Made by a program: the position numbers and the translations under genes. A stretch of 64,000 nt of DNA from JAFLTL01 sp964389525 (lineage in GTDB: Bacteria > Bacteroidota > Bacteroidia > Bacteroidales > Muribaculaceae), in NCBI GenBank assembly GCA_964389525.1, contig CAYMEX010000001.1, forward strand, positions 1-64,000. Reading direction: 5' to 3'. The notes beneath the pieces are model-generated. The model saw only the letters and a program-made list of their open reading frames with translations. It did not search any database and was not told where the DNA came from. Positions 26,381 to 34,943 of the stretch are shown piece by piece (the first letter of the stretch is position 1; each line of letters begins with the position of its first letter).

Positions 26381-26905
26381 TCAAAGACGCGCCAGTTCGG
26401 CAAGTAGTTCGGCGATCTCGGCGCGGTCAAGGCGGCGGCGCGACTGCAGCTCCGAGGCAAAACGGTCGGCGACGGTGCCCACGCCCCCGTGGCCGAACAC
26501 CCTCACAAGCGAGCGGTAGCTCTTGCCCCACAGTGCATCCACCTCGTCTTTCTCAAGACCGCACACCTCAAGTCCCTCCTGCTCGGCTGCACTGCGCAGA
26601 GCGTCAGCCTCGTCCTCGGCCGGCATCACATGCTGCGCCACCAGCCGGCGGCAGAGCAGATTACCCTGAGCCATGCCCATGGCAAGCTGAAAATGCTTGG
26701 CCATCATCTCCCACACATCCTTGGCCGAACAGCTCGGATTGCCCGAGAAATAAAAATCGGGCGTGAATGCCACCGGCTCGTCGGCACGGTCAAGATCGAT
26801 CTCAAGTATATTGTCATTGTCACTCCAGACGGCCATAGTCACGGCCATCCCCGTCAGACCGTAACTGCGGTCCTTCTCGTCGGAATATACAAAATTCTTG
26901 CTCAT
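26381..26905 (-). CDS. Conserved hypothetical protein upstream of VanZ
   Basis: A 174-residue soluble protein. It starts MSKNFVYSDEKDRSYGLTGM, has a beta-rich acidic first half (LEIDLDRADEPVAFTPDFYF, followed by SGNPSCSAKDVWEMMAKHFQ) and a helical second half ending in a Leu-rich helix. I do not recognise a family name. It shares a promoter and a one-base junction with the VanZ-like gene, so the two products probably act in the same process. Confidence 0.7.
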   Translation of the reverse strand: MSKNFVYSDEKDRSYGLTGMAVTMAVWSDNDNILEIDLDRADEPVAFTPDFYFSGNPSCSAKDVWEMMAKHFQLAMGMAQGNLLCRRLVAQHVMPAEDEADALRSAAEQEGLEVCGLEKDEVDALWGKSYRSLVRVFGHGGVGTVADRFASELQSRRRLDRAEIAELLAELARL

Positions 26906-26922
26906 ATATTATATCTGTGATG

Positions 26923-26954
26923 CAAAGATAGGGATTCAGAACAAATCCCTCAAA
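26923..26954 (-). promoter_or_regulatory. Promoter of the VanZ operon inside the recO end
   Basis: On the minus strand TTTG (26951-26954), 20 bases, then TATCTTTG (26923-26930). The -33 box lies within the last codons of recO, so the next operon can be transcribed independently. Confidence 0.75.
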
Positions 26955-27667
26955 ATATCGACCGACACAAGATCGCCGACCCTGTAGCCGTGGAGCGCGT
27001 AATATCGGAGCAGCCCCGTGAGCATAGCGTTGCGGTCGTCGCGCGTCAGGCGGAAAAATCTTGCGTTACCGGGAGTCATGCGCGTCAGACGGTAGGCCGC
27101 CACGGAGTCACGCTGGTCGAGATAATCGTGGTGGGCGGCCGGAGGCGACGCCAGGAAACGCCCCTCGCGCATGTCGAAAAAACGCCCCTCGCGCCATGTC
27201 GACACGTCGGGCTCGATGCCCATAGCCACTGTCAGCGACGCCAGGGCCGCAATGTGAAGATTGGCGATGCCGCGGCGGTCGCGTCCGGCCAGGCGCTGGG
27301 CCACATCCCTCACCCTGCAGAAGAGCGGCTCGTCGGCCATGGGCTCGCGAAGCACCGTACTCAGGAAATCGGCAAGAAAAAAACTTATGGCACTCCCCAC
27401 CTGGTCGGCCCCGCCATAAAATCCGGCTCCATCGTCGGGGCGCACATCTCTGATATGAAAAAGCTCACGCCCCGGAGTCACCGAGGCCACGCACTCAAAC
27501 GAAGCCATGGGCATCGTCAGTGCCCGCACTCTCGAGGCCGCCGCACCCTTGCCCGCCGCGACAAGCAGTCCCACACGCCCGAGCTGGCGGCTGTAGGCCA
27601 CCAGTATCGAGCTGCGGTCGCTATGCCTGATCGTGCGCAGAGCCACACATTCCAGTCGCTGATACAT
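26936..27667 (-). CDS. recO: DNA repair protein RecO
   Basis: A 243-residue RecO, which loads RecA on SSB-coated single-stranded DNA with RecR. The N-terminal OB fold (about 1-80) shows LECVALRTIRHSDRSSILVA and YSRQLGRVGLLVAAGKG, matching the family start. The helical C-terminal domain follows. The Cys4 zinc site of many RecO proteins is not present, as in other Bacteroidetes. It is alone on its strand between the phage-like gene pair and the VanZ operon. Confidence 0.9.
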   Translation of the reverse strand: MYQRLECVALRTIRHSDRSSILVAYSRQLGRVGLLVAAGKGAAASRVRALTMPMASFECVASVTPGRELFHIRDVRPDDGAGFYGGADQVGSAISFFLADFLSTVLREPMADEPLFCRVRDVAQRLAGRDRRGIANLHIAALASLTVAMGIEPDVSTWREGRFFDMREGRFLASPPAAHHDYLDQRDSVAAYRLTRMTPGNARFFRLTRDDRNAMLTGLLRYYALHGYRVGDLVSVDILRDLF

Positions 27668-27734
27668 ATGCCAAAACTACTAAAAAACTCCCGTACATCC
27701 AATATGCGTCCGCCTCAGGTAGCGGCTGCGCACG

Positions 27735-28220
27735 CTACCAGTGAGACACGAGCCGCAGAGGTCCCACAGGCATGCGCCCTACGCACCGCTTCACATCGCC
27801 GACCGCCGCCATCGCCTTCTGCCGGTAATGCTCGGTCATCTCCGGGTCATGCCCGAGCCACACCGCCTCCAGCACATTCAGCGCCACAGCATACTCCATG
27901 CGCCGCCGCAGCGACATCACAATCCCGTCGGCCACTCCGCCAGGCAGCCTGAGCGTGAAATCGACCATGCCGTCAGGCCGTCCGGCATCATCAATCCGGC
28001 ATCCGGCCATCCAGGGCATCAGCTCCACCGCCAGACACGAGCACGCATCCTTCACCACCGTCAGCAGCAGCCGCTCATGGTCGCGCGTGATCTGCCCGTA
28101 CATCACACCATTCTCACCCCTGACACCGGCCATGACCGTAATAGCCGAGACCGCATACACCCTGTCGAGCACCGAAGCCACCGACAGCTGAAACATCACA
28201 TTGTCCTTCAAGTCATTCAT
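27735..28220 (-). CDS. Phage-like protein of unknown function
   Basis: A 161-residue protein. From memory, its layout (an N-terminal helix, HERLLLTVVKDACSCLAVEL, a beta segment DFTLRLPGGVADGIVMSLRR, then a C-terminal helix with AMAAVGDVKRCV) resembles small proteins lying next to capsid and portal genes in Bacteroidales prophages. I cannot name a domain. It starts one base after the upstream gene (stop at 28222), so both are translated as a pair. The codon usage is GC-rich like its neighbours, with no obvious foreign signature. Confidence 0.55.
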   Translation of the reverse strand: MNDLKDNVMFQLSVASVLDRVYAVSAITVMAGVRGENGVMYGQITRDHERLLLTVVKDACSCLAVELMPWMAGCRIDDAGRPDGMVDFTLRLPGGVADGIVMSLRRRMEYAVALNVLEAVWLGHDPEMTEHYRQKAMAAVGDVKRCVGRMPVGPLRLVSHW

Positions 28221-28221
28221 A

Positions 28222-28641
28222 TCATTTACCCGTTAATCTTGTTTTCATTATCATCCTCGACACAATCCGCCGCGCCGTGCGCGGCTCGATATAAAACCTC
28301 GGGGCATTGCCCTCGGCCAGCACACGCGCAAGAGCCTCACCAAGCCGAAGCGGCACACGCGATCCCGTCATCTCCGACATCACCCGGTCGGCAAGATCCT
28401 CCCATATCATACGCTTGGGACGCATGTAATCGCGGTGGCGGCTTCTGAGCCGGTGGCGCAGACGCGCCGACACGCCCCGCCTCGCATACTCAAACTCCAC
28501 GTAGAACCCCGGCGCACCACCCTCAATGGCCCTGCGCAGCACCTCGCCGCGGTCAACCTGCCCGGTTTCCTCCCACGCCCGGCGCACCTCACGCCGATAG
28601 GCATTCATAAAATCCCGATCCCTCTCTTCTGTGTATTCCAT
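28222..28641 (-). CDS. Phage-like protein with an internal duplication
   Basis: A 139-residue, Arg-rich protein containing two copies of one motif: EVLRRAIEGGAPGFYVEFEY (about residues 26-45) followed by ARRGVSARL, and EALARVLAEGNAPRFYIEPR (about 100-119) followed by ARRIVSRMI. The shared core is AP-x-FY-x-E-x(3)-ARR-x-VS. Function is unknown; nucleic-acid binding is plausible from the charge. ATG 28641 (MEYTEERDRDFM) is preferred over a start 126 bases upstream, because the extra residues look non-coding and cover the inverted repeat at 28694-28730. Confidence 0.6.
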   Translation of the reverse strand: MEYTEERDRDFMNAYRREVRRAWEETGQVDRGEVLRRAIEGGAPGFYVEFEYARRGVSARLRHRLRSRHRDYMRPKRMIWEDLADRVMSEMTGSRVPLRLGEALARVLAEGNAPRFYIEPRTARRIVSRMIMKTRLTGK

Positions 28642-28693
28642 AGTTTCAGATAAAATATTTTCAAGCCATTTTTCAGACAGGCACAAACATTTT

Positions 28694-28730
28694 GTGGTAG
28701 CCTCGCCCGTTTCATTGGCAAAACTACCAC
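28694..28730 (-). promoter_or_regulatory. Inverted repeat upstream of the phage-like pair
   Basis: GTGGTAG at 28694-28700 and CTACCAC at 28724-28730 form a 7-bp inverted repeat 53 bases before ATG 28641. It could be an operator; no clear -7 box accompanies it. Confidence 0.35.
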
Positions 28731-28845
28731 GCACACGGGCCACATTCCCGCCCGTCACGCTAAACAAACCATAAAATCACCATCCCCACCGCTGCCACAA
28801 AATCCCCCCTGACACATTCGTGGTTGCGTCGGCCGCTCCTCACGC

Positions 28846-28884
28846 AAAAACTCCCACCCTGCCCACGACGGAGCAGGATGGGAG
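28846..28884 (-). terminator. Terminator of the BACON/LRR/M64 gene
   Basis: On the minus strand CTCCCATCCTGC (28873-28884) pairs with GCAGGGTGGGAG (28851-28862), followed by TTTTTG. It ends the long gene 20 bases after its stop. Confidence 0.88.
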
Positions 28885-28904
28885 CACCTTGCTTTTAGTT
28901 AAGA

Positions 28905-31900
28905 TTATCTGCGTATAATTACCGGCGACGGATTGTGTATGATCTTACTATCCTTGTCGGTTTTTGACCTCGACTTTGTTCCTAACGGCACGTATTTGTC
29001 TTTGGCAGCGAACTTCTCGAACGAATACTCCTCTCCGGCGAGTCTCATAATGCGTTTGACTATAGCCTCGCGCGAAGGTGCATTGAAATAAGGATCATTA
29101 TCTCTCATCATGCTTCGTTCTTCCGGACGCCATACGCCATAATCATATAAACCTCCTCCTAATACGACACCGGTATAAGAAGAGTATCTGGGATCCTGCA
29201 GCATGTGCTTCCAGCGAATTTGAGATGGATCAGAAGTAAAATCTATATTTGCGTACCATCCATACTGATTGTAATCATTATTGTAATCTGATATCTTATC
29301 GGCAGGAATAGTCTCATAATAGTTTGTGACATATTCATCAGCTAATTTCCCAAGACCATGTCCGACAACTTCGTGGATAAATGTGCCTGAAAAATCTCCT
29401 TTGGAGACGTAGCAAACAGATTCTCCGGAAGTATAAGAATACGTGGTTCCAGAATATGAATTAGTATTGGCAATAACAGTAACAGTAGTTGTGCTTCTAC
29501 TGTGAACAGGTGCTTTTAGAGCATATTGAATGCATTTTTCATCGTCTCCTTGCATATGGGTACTACCACCTTCAAAAGATACGCTAAATGCAGTGGAAGC
29601 CCCAGGTCTGAATTTCTCATTTAGTGATACAGCCTTGACTGCGTAAACATTGAAGTACTCACGATACGACTTCATCGGCTCAAGCGCAAACAGAGATTCA
29701 CAGGCTTCCTGCATTGTCTGTTCATATTTTCCGCCGGATGCCATATCGCGGTCAACAAAACCGTCGCCCAACAGTACGATATCTACACCTTTGCCTGTGG
29801 TTGCTTTCTGTAAAGTCATAACTTGTCCATCAGCCGAAAAATCTGTAGATGCATATAATTCACTGCCGAAAGACAAAGTATAAGGAGATTTCTGAGGTAG
29901 AATAGATTGCTCAATATCCCATGTTGCATAACAATTGGGATTTTGTTCAAAATCATCAGGAATAATTCCGGATAGACAATTTAGACATAATGATAAACTT
30001 TCTAATTTAACAAGAGATCCAAATCCATGTGGAATGGAACCATCGAGATTATTTTTACTTAGGTTAAGACTCTTTAAATTAGTTAATGATGTGATTTCAG
30101 ATGGTATGGCTCCGCTGAAATTATTGTCATTTAAGATCAGGAATTCTAAATTTGCTAATGATGTGATTTCAGATGGTATGGCTCCGCTGAAATTATTGTC
30201 ATTTAAGATCAGGAATTCTAAATTTGCTAATGATGCGATTTCAGATGGTATGGCTCCGCTGAAATTATTTTCACTTAAGTTTAAAACCTTTAAATTTGTT
30301 AAAGAGGTAATCTCTGTTGGTAGGGTACCAGACATCTCTGTCTCTTGAATTAATAGAGATTTCAAATTTACCAGATTACTGATCCTTTGGGATAACGTTC
30401 CATTAATAGACAAAATGCTAAGATGCAAATATTCCAAATCGGATAAATCATAAAAACCATCAGGAATCGTTCCCGATAAATTAAGACATTGGATAGTCAA
30501 ACTTTTAAGTTTACGTAATTTACCAATCCATTGAGGAAATGACTCGGATATATTACCTCGCTTCATCAGGGGGCCGCTAATATATAAATTAGTCAACTCA
30601 GTTAAATTTTCTAACTCATTGGGAATTGATGATATATTTCCAGAAATATTTAAATGTGTAAGATTTTTTAAATTTCCAAAAGATGCCGGTATTGGTCCTG
30701 AAATAGTTGAGTTACAATCGAGGACTAAGTCTGTTAATGTTGTTATATTTCCTATATAATCAGGAATATACGTTAAACTTCCATCCTGAATCTCCAGCCA
30801 CAGCAATGGCAGGTTTTGTATATTTTCGTGTAGTTCAGTAATGTTATTATAACGTAGATCTAAATAGTTTAAGTTGGTTAGATCACCGATTTCTGCTGGA
30901 AGTTTGCCATTTACGTTATTCTGAAACAATTGCAAACCTGAAACTCGGCCTAATTCATTGGTTGTTACGCCATACCATTCATCTAATGGCTTATCGCTGC
31001 ACCAATTGTCTTTAGTGTTCCAGTTGTTGCCATTTGTTGCATTATAGAAGGCTATTAATGCATTTTTGTCTTTGGTAATGCCTTCGAGGTCACCGCCTGA
31101 TTGGATAATAATAACAGTATCTGTTAATTCGCGTTTGTGGTCAATAAAAATAATATGACCCGTTCGCTCTGTTCCATAGTTTGCTTTAATTTCAAACATC
31201 GGATGATATCTGTCAGCTCCAGTGTAATCGTTTACATATTCAGATATCCAATTATCCGATATTTTTGTTTCATAATTATCAGTGGTAATATGAATGCCGG
31301 ATATAATAGTTCTTGCTGCATCTAATTCAAATCTTTTCTGACCGATATTTAAAGATATAAATTGAAATACATGCAAAGTGTCGGCCAGTTCTGATGCTTT
31401 ATCTTTAATCACAATTCGTCCTTCCCTGTTGTCGGATGAATCATTGGCTTTGATTGCAAATTTCAGCTGATGGGTAGTGAGGCCTCTTGACTGGATCTGG
31501 GTTATCCATTCGTCCAGAATCTTTACCTCGAAATCGACATTGCTTTTGACTTCAACATCGATATTCCCTCCAGTAGCCTCTACTTCATAACGGCTTCTGC
31601 TAAGCAGCAGGGCATTTTTCGTAGTTTGGTAAATGAATACGGTATCGGCAAGGTTTGATGTCTTGTCTTTGAATATGATCTGAGCCTCGCGCCCGTCGTA
31701 TGTTTCGTTGGGCAATACTTTATACTGATGCTTGTAGGTCTGCATTGACTGTGACTGCACCTCCTCTATCCATTTGACATCAGGCATATGTATGTTGTAA
31801 TCCACATTTGATTTCAGTACCACATCGATCACTTCTCCCTCTTCCGATACGGAGTGTCTCCTCTGTGTCAGCACGAGACCGCTGTTCAGTGTCTGATATA

Positions 31901-33593
31901 CATGTACTGTATCGGCCAGCTCTGATTCTATGTCTTTAATTACAATCAGTCCTTCTCGATTGTCGGATGAATCATTGGCTTTGATTGCAAATTTCAGATG
32001 ATGGGTAGTAAGGCCTCTTGACTGGATCTGTGTGATCCAGTCGTCCGAAATAATTACTGCGAAACCGATATTACTCTTGACTTCAACGTCGATATTGCCT
32101 CCTTTAACTCCTACTTCATAACGGCTTCTGCTTAGCAGCAAGGCATTTTTTGTGGTTTGATAAATGAATACGGTATCGGCAATGCTTGATGCCTTGTCTT
32201 TGAATATGATCTGAGCCTCGCGTTCCTCATGTGTTTCGTTGGGTAATACTTTATACTGATGCTTGTATGTCTGCATCGATCTTGACTGTACCTCTTCGAT
32301 CCATTCGACATCAGGCATCTGTACGGTATAATCCACACTTGATTTCAGTACTACATCAATCACTTCTCCCTCTTCCGATACGGAGTATTCCCTCTGCGTC
32401 AGAACAAGACCGTTGTTCAGAGTCTGATATACATGGACAGTGTCGGTCAGTTCTGATGTTTTGTCTTTAATCACAATTCGTCCTTCCCTGTTGTCGGATG
32501 AATCATTGGTTCCTATTGCAAATTTCAGCTGATGGGTAGTGAGGCCTCTTGACTGGATCTGAGTGATCCATTCGTCCATAATCTTTACCTCGAAATCGAC
32601 ATTACTCTTCACCTCAACGTCGATATTCCCTCCAGTAGCCTCTACTTCATAACGGCTTCTGCTAAGCAGCAAGGCATTTTTCGTGGTCTGATAAATGAAT
32701 ACGGTATCGGCAAGACTTGATGCCTTGTCTTTGAATATGATCCGAGCCTCGCGCCCGTCGTAAGTTTCGTTGGGCAACACTTTATACTGATGCTTGTAAG
32801 TATGCATTGACCGTGTCTGTACTTCCTCTATCCATTCGACATCGGGCATCTGCACGGTATAATCCACATTTGATTTCAGCACCACATCTATTACTTCTCC
32901 CTCTTCCGATATGGAGTAATCCCTCTGCGTCAGCACGAGGCCTTTGCTCAGAGTCTGATATACATGCACAGTGTCGGCCAGTTCGGATGACTTGTCTTTA
33001 ATAACAATCTGTCCTTCCCGATTGTCGTATGAATCATTTGCCTCGATCGCAAATTTCAGCTGATGGGTAGTGAGGCCTCTTGATTGGATCTGGGTTATCC
33101 ATTCGTCCAGAATCTTTACCTCGAAATCGACATTGCTCTTCACCTCAACGTCGATCGTCGATTGATCTGCCTCCAGCTCGTAGATTTCTTTTGACAATAT
33201 CAGGGCGTTCTTCTTTTTCTGGAAGACTGTCAGTGATTTACTTGCCGCCCCGGAGCTGATTGTGATTACGGCGTTACGATCATCGTAATCTTCGTTGGGC
33301 TGTGCGGTGACCGTCAATGTAACCTGACCCGCCTTGCCGCTCGTCGGCTCGACTGTCAGCCACCCGGGCACAGCTCTGGATTCGGACACTGAGACACGCC
33401 AGTCGGCCGAGGCCTTGAACGAGATCTCGCCCTTTGGATCTGTGTCCGACAGGATCAGTTCAGCCTCGTTTAATGTGATTTCTTCTTTCCCGGATGGCGG
33501 GTTTGTGGGAGGAGCGTCGGGTTCGGAGTTTTTGCTACAGCTTGCGGCGAGAAGCATGACAAGCATCACACGGAGTAGATAAACAGGTTTCAT
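28905..33593 (-). CDS. Giant lipoprotein: BACON array, leucine-rich repeats, M64 peptidase
   Basis: A 1562-residue surface lipoprotein (signal ending LLAASC, Cys19). Residues about 39-832 hold nine BACON-type beta domains; from the second on, two variants alternate (NALLLSRSRYEVE..., GLVLTQREYSVSE...). Residues about 838-1205 are plant-type leucine-rich repeats (cap ALIAFYNATNGNNWNTKDNW, repeats NLEFLILNDNNFSGAIPSEI). The C-terminal part (about 1230-1530) is an M64 IgA-type metallopeptidase with GVDIVLLGDGF and HEVVGHGLGKLADE (about 1406), matching HExxHxxGxxxDE. BACON and LRR parts probably bind a glycan or protein while the peptidase cuts it. The LRR and peptidase DNA is visibly AT-richer than its surroundings, suggesting transfer. 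Confidence 0.93.
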   Translation of the reverse strand: MKPVYLLRVMLVMLLAASCSKNSEPDAPPTNPPSGKEEITLNEAELILSDTDPKGEISFKASADWRVSVSESRAVPGWLTVEPTSGKAGQVTLTVTAQPNEDYDDRNAVITISSGAASKSLTVFQKKKNALILSKEIYELEADQSTIDVEVKSNVDFEVKILDEWITQIQSRGLTTHQLKFAIEANDSYDNREGQIVIKDKSSELADTVHVYQTLSKGLVLTQRDYSISEEGEVIDVVLKSNVDYTVQMPDVEWIEEVQTRSMHTYKHQYKVLPNETYDGREARIIFKDKASSLADTVFIYQTTKNALLLSRSRYEVEATGGNIDVEVKSNVDFEVKIMDEWITQIQSRGLTTHQLKFAIGTNDSSDNREGRIVIKDKTSELTDTVHVYQTLNNGLVLTQREYSVSEEGEVIDVVLKSSVDYTVQMPDVEWIEEVQSRSMQTYKHQYKVLPNETHEEREAQIIFKDKASSIADTVFIYQTTKNALLLSRSRYEVGVKGGNIDVEVKSNIGFAVIISDDWITQIQSRGLTTHHLKFAIKANDSSDNREGLIVIKDIESELADTVHVYQTLNSGLVLTQRRHSVSEEGEVIDVVLKSNVDYNIHMPDVKWIEEVQSQSMQTYKHQYKVLPNETYDGREAQIIFKDKTSNLADTVFIYQTTKNALLLSRSRYEVEATGGNIDVEVKSNVDFEVKILDEWITQIQSRGLTTHQLKFAIKANDSSDNREGRIVIKDKASELADTLHVFQFISLNIGQKRFELDAARTIISGIHITTDNYETKISDNWISEYVNDYTGADRYHPMFEIKANYGTERTGHIIFIDHKRELTDTVIIIQSGGDLEGITKDKNALIAFYNATNGNNWNTKDNWCSDKPLDEWYGVTTNELGRVSGLQLFQNNVNGKLPAEIGDLTNLNYLDLRYNNITELHENIQNLPLLWLEIQDGSLTYIPDYIGNITTLTDLVLDCNSTISGPIPASFGNLKNLTHLNISGNISSIPNELENLTELTNLYISGPLMKRGNISESFPQWIGKLRKLKSLTIQCLNLSGTIPDGFYDLSDLEYLHLSILSINGTLSQRISNLVNLKSLLIQETEMSGTLPTEITSLTNLKVLNLSENNFSGAIPSEIASLANLEFLILNDNNFSGAIPSEITSLANLEFLILNDNNFSGAIPSEITSLTNLKSLNLSKNNLDGSIPHGFGSLVKLESLSLCLNCLSGIIPDDFEQNPNCYATWDIEQSILPQKSPYTLSFGSELYASTDFSADGQVMTLQKATTGKGVDIVLLGDGFVDRDMASGGKYEQTMQEACESLFALEPMKSYREYFNVYAVKAVSLNEKFRPGASTAFSVSFEGGSTHMQGDDEKCIQYALKAPVHSRSTTTVTVIANTNSYSGTTYSYTSGESVCYVSKGDFSGTFIHEVVGHGLGKLADEYVTNYYETIPADKISDYNNDYNQYGWYANIDFTSDPSQIRWKHMLQDPRYSSYTGVVLGGGLYDYGVWRPEERSMMRDNDPYFNAPSREAIVKRIMRLAGEEYSFEKFAAKDKYVPLGTKSRSKTDKDSKIIHNPSPVIIRR
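30121..30264 (-). repeat. Two 72-bp LRR-coding repeats, nearly identical
   Basis: The 72 bases at 30121-30192 recur at 30193-30264 with one visible base change, each encoding one 24-residue leucine-rich repeat. This points to very recent duplication. Confidence 0.9.
31390..33170 (-). repeat. 531-bp tandem units coding BACON pairs
   Basis: Equivalent positions (the start of CAGCTGATGGGTAGTGAGGC or its variant) occur at 31464, 31995, 32526 and 33057, exactly 531 bases apart. Each unit codes two BACON domains (177 residues). Units differ by scattered substitutions. Confidence 0.92.
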
Positions 33594-33656
33594 GGATAAT
33601 GAGAAGATTGGTGTTGTGCCCGTCCCTCGGCAAAAAGTGAGTGTAGATATATAAAA

Positions 33657-33797
33657 AACGTGGGACGATACTTCTTATCTGCTCAGAGGTCTACCACAAC
33701 CTACACTCAAATAACGAGTAAAGCCCACGTTGCCGTGAGCGTTTACGCTTTACTCTTGAGTGCTTTAGAAGGTGGTAGTTTCTGAGCAAGAATAAAA
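33657..33797 (-). promoter_or_regulatory. Structured leader / attenuator candidate
   Basis: Upstream of the giant gene the minus strand can form nested long stems: CTTGCTCAGAAACTACCACC with GTGGTAGACCTCTGAGCAGA, and ACTCAAGAGTAAAGC with GCTTTACTCGTTATTTGAGT. A competing pair, AACGTGGG (33724-33731) with CCCACGTT (33657-33664), is followed by TTTTTT and would be a terminator. The two folds share bases, as in an attenuator or riboswitch. No known riboswitch core is recognised. A palindromic mobile-element end remains possible. Confidence 0.5.
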
Positions 33798-33883
33798 GTT
33801 AACGCTTTCTATATTTTTATGTCAGAGATCTTTCTGTTTTATGCCATAGGCTTAGCTTTTAATCGTTTTGTTTATGGCTGTAA

Positions 33884-33891
33884 ATATACGT
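33884..33891 (-). promoter_or_regulatory. Weak -7 box for the giant lipoprotein gene
   Basis: The minus strand reads TATATTTA, one base off TAnnTTTG. It would give a leader of about 285 bases that contains the whole structured region. Confidence 0.35.
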
Positions 33892-34026
33892 TTTTTTAGT
33901 CAGATATTGCCAAGATATGTGAAAGTGGAGTAATACAGATCTGGCTTGCGGCCATGCAAAAATGTACACAAAAATTATTTAAGATAGATTAAACGTCGTG
34001 ATACTTGCAGGATTGGTTTATTGTTA

Positions 34027-34034
34027 TATTTTTG
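34027..34034 (+). promoter_or_regulatory. -7 box for the cobalamin adenosyltransferase gene
   Basis: TATTTTTG matches TAnnTTTG, 30 bases before ATG 34065. No cobalamin riboswitch is visible between it and the gene. Confidence 0.6.
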
Positions 34035-34064
34035 CGCTCCAATCATCAACAGCGCCCGAACAAA

Positions 34065-34628
34065 ATGAAAAAAAGTATAGTATATACCCGCACCGGCGAT
34101 CTTGGCACGACATCGCTTGTCGGTGGCGAGAGGGTGAGAAAGTCCGACATGCGTGTTGACACCTACGGGACTGTCGACGAGTTGAATTCATGGATAGGTA
34201 TTGTGGCCGCCGCTGCCGATCACGACACGGAGACACAGGCAGAGCTCCGTTGGATTCAGAACAAACTGTTTGACCTCGGCTCGTATCTTGCCTCCGATCC
34301 GCTCGACGAGATGACGCAGGCTCCCGGATTCGGGCAGAATGCCGTATCGCGCCTCGAGCGCCAGATCGACCGCCTCGACGAGTCGCTCCCTGCGCTGCGC
34401 CTGTTTGTGCTTCCCGGCGGAACCATGGCAGCCGCTCAGGCCAATGTGGCCCGGTCGGTATGCCGCCGTGCCGAGCGACGCATGGTCGCCCTTGCCGAGC
34501 AGTCGTGGGTCGACCCCGACACGTTGCGTTTCGTCAACAGGCTGAGCGACTACCTGTTTGTGCTCTCCCGCTATCTCAATGTCTCGGCCGATGTCGCCGA
34601 GGTGTTCTGGCAGAAAGACAGTAAATAA
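34065..34628 (+). CDS. Cob(I)alamin adenosyltransferase, PduO type
   Basis: A 187-residue corrinoid adenosyltransferase that transfers adenosyl from ATP to cob(I)alamin, making coenzyme B12. The N-terminal ATP loop YTRTGDLGTTSLVGGERVRK is the PduO hallmark, followed by VDELNSWIG, and the helical C-terminus carries FVLPGGTMAAAQANVARSVC and RRAERR. Bacteroidales use B12 for methylmalonyl-CoA mutase in propionate formation. ATG 34065 is chosen as the conserved start; the in-frame ATG 60 bases upstream lies before the promoter box. Confidence 0.95.
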   Translation: MKKSIVYTRTGDLGTTSLVGGERVRKSDMRVDTYGTVDELNSWIGIVAAAADHDTETQAELRWIQNKLFDLGSYLASDPLDEMTQAPGFGQNAVSRLERQIDRLDESLPALRLFVLPGGTMAAAQANVARSVCRRAERRMVALAEQSWVDPDTLRFVNRLSDYLFVLSRYLNVSADVAEVFWQKDSK

Positions 34629-34651
34629 TAAACTTCAAATACACATAAATC

Positions 34652-34873
34652 ATGTACTGGACACTTGAACTTGCCTCGAAACTCGAGGATGCACCGTGGC
34701 CCGCAACCCGCGAAGAACTCATTGACTATGCAATGCGTAGCGGGGCACCGATGGAAGTGATCGAGAACCTGCAGGAGATCGAAGACGAAGGCGAAGCCTA
34801 TGAGTCGATCGAAGATATCTGGCCCGACTACCCCTCCAAAGACGATTTTCTCTTCAACGAAGACGAATATTGA
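34652..34873 (+). CDS. DUF2795 family protein
   Basis: A 73-residue acidic protein with the DUF2795 pattern: LEDAPWPATREELIDYAMRS and GAPMEVIENLQEIED, ending in an Asp/Glu-rich tail. Function unknown. It is 23 bases downstream of the adenosyltransferase gene, a pairing that is common in Bacteroidales, and a terminator follows. Confidence 0.88.
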   Translation: MYWTLELASKLEDAPWPATREELIDYAMRSGAPMEVIENLQEIEDEGEAYESIEDIWPDYPSKDDFLFNEDEY

Positions 34874-34884
34874 GATGTTATAAG

Positions 34885-34922
34885 AATCGGTGTCGGTTAA
34901 ATAAAGACACCGATTTTAATTT
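34885..34922 (+). terminator. Terminator after the DUF2795 gene
   Basis: AATCGGTGTC (34885-34894) pairs with GACACCGATT (34906-34915), followed by TTAATTT. Confidence 0.85.
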
Positions 34923-34943
34923 CATTATTTATAATTTTACGGT

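Noticed and set aside
33657..33797. Integron attC site or cobalamin riboswitch
   Set aside because: The outer core sites do not fit the RYYYAAC/GTTRRRY pattern, no integrase is near, and no B12-box-like sequence is visible even though a cobalamin adenosyltransferase gene lies on the other side.
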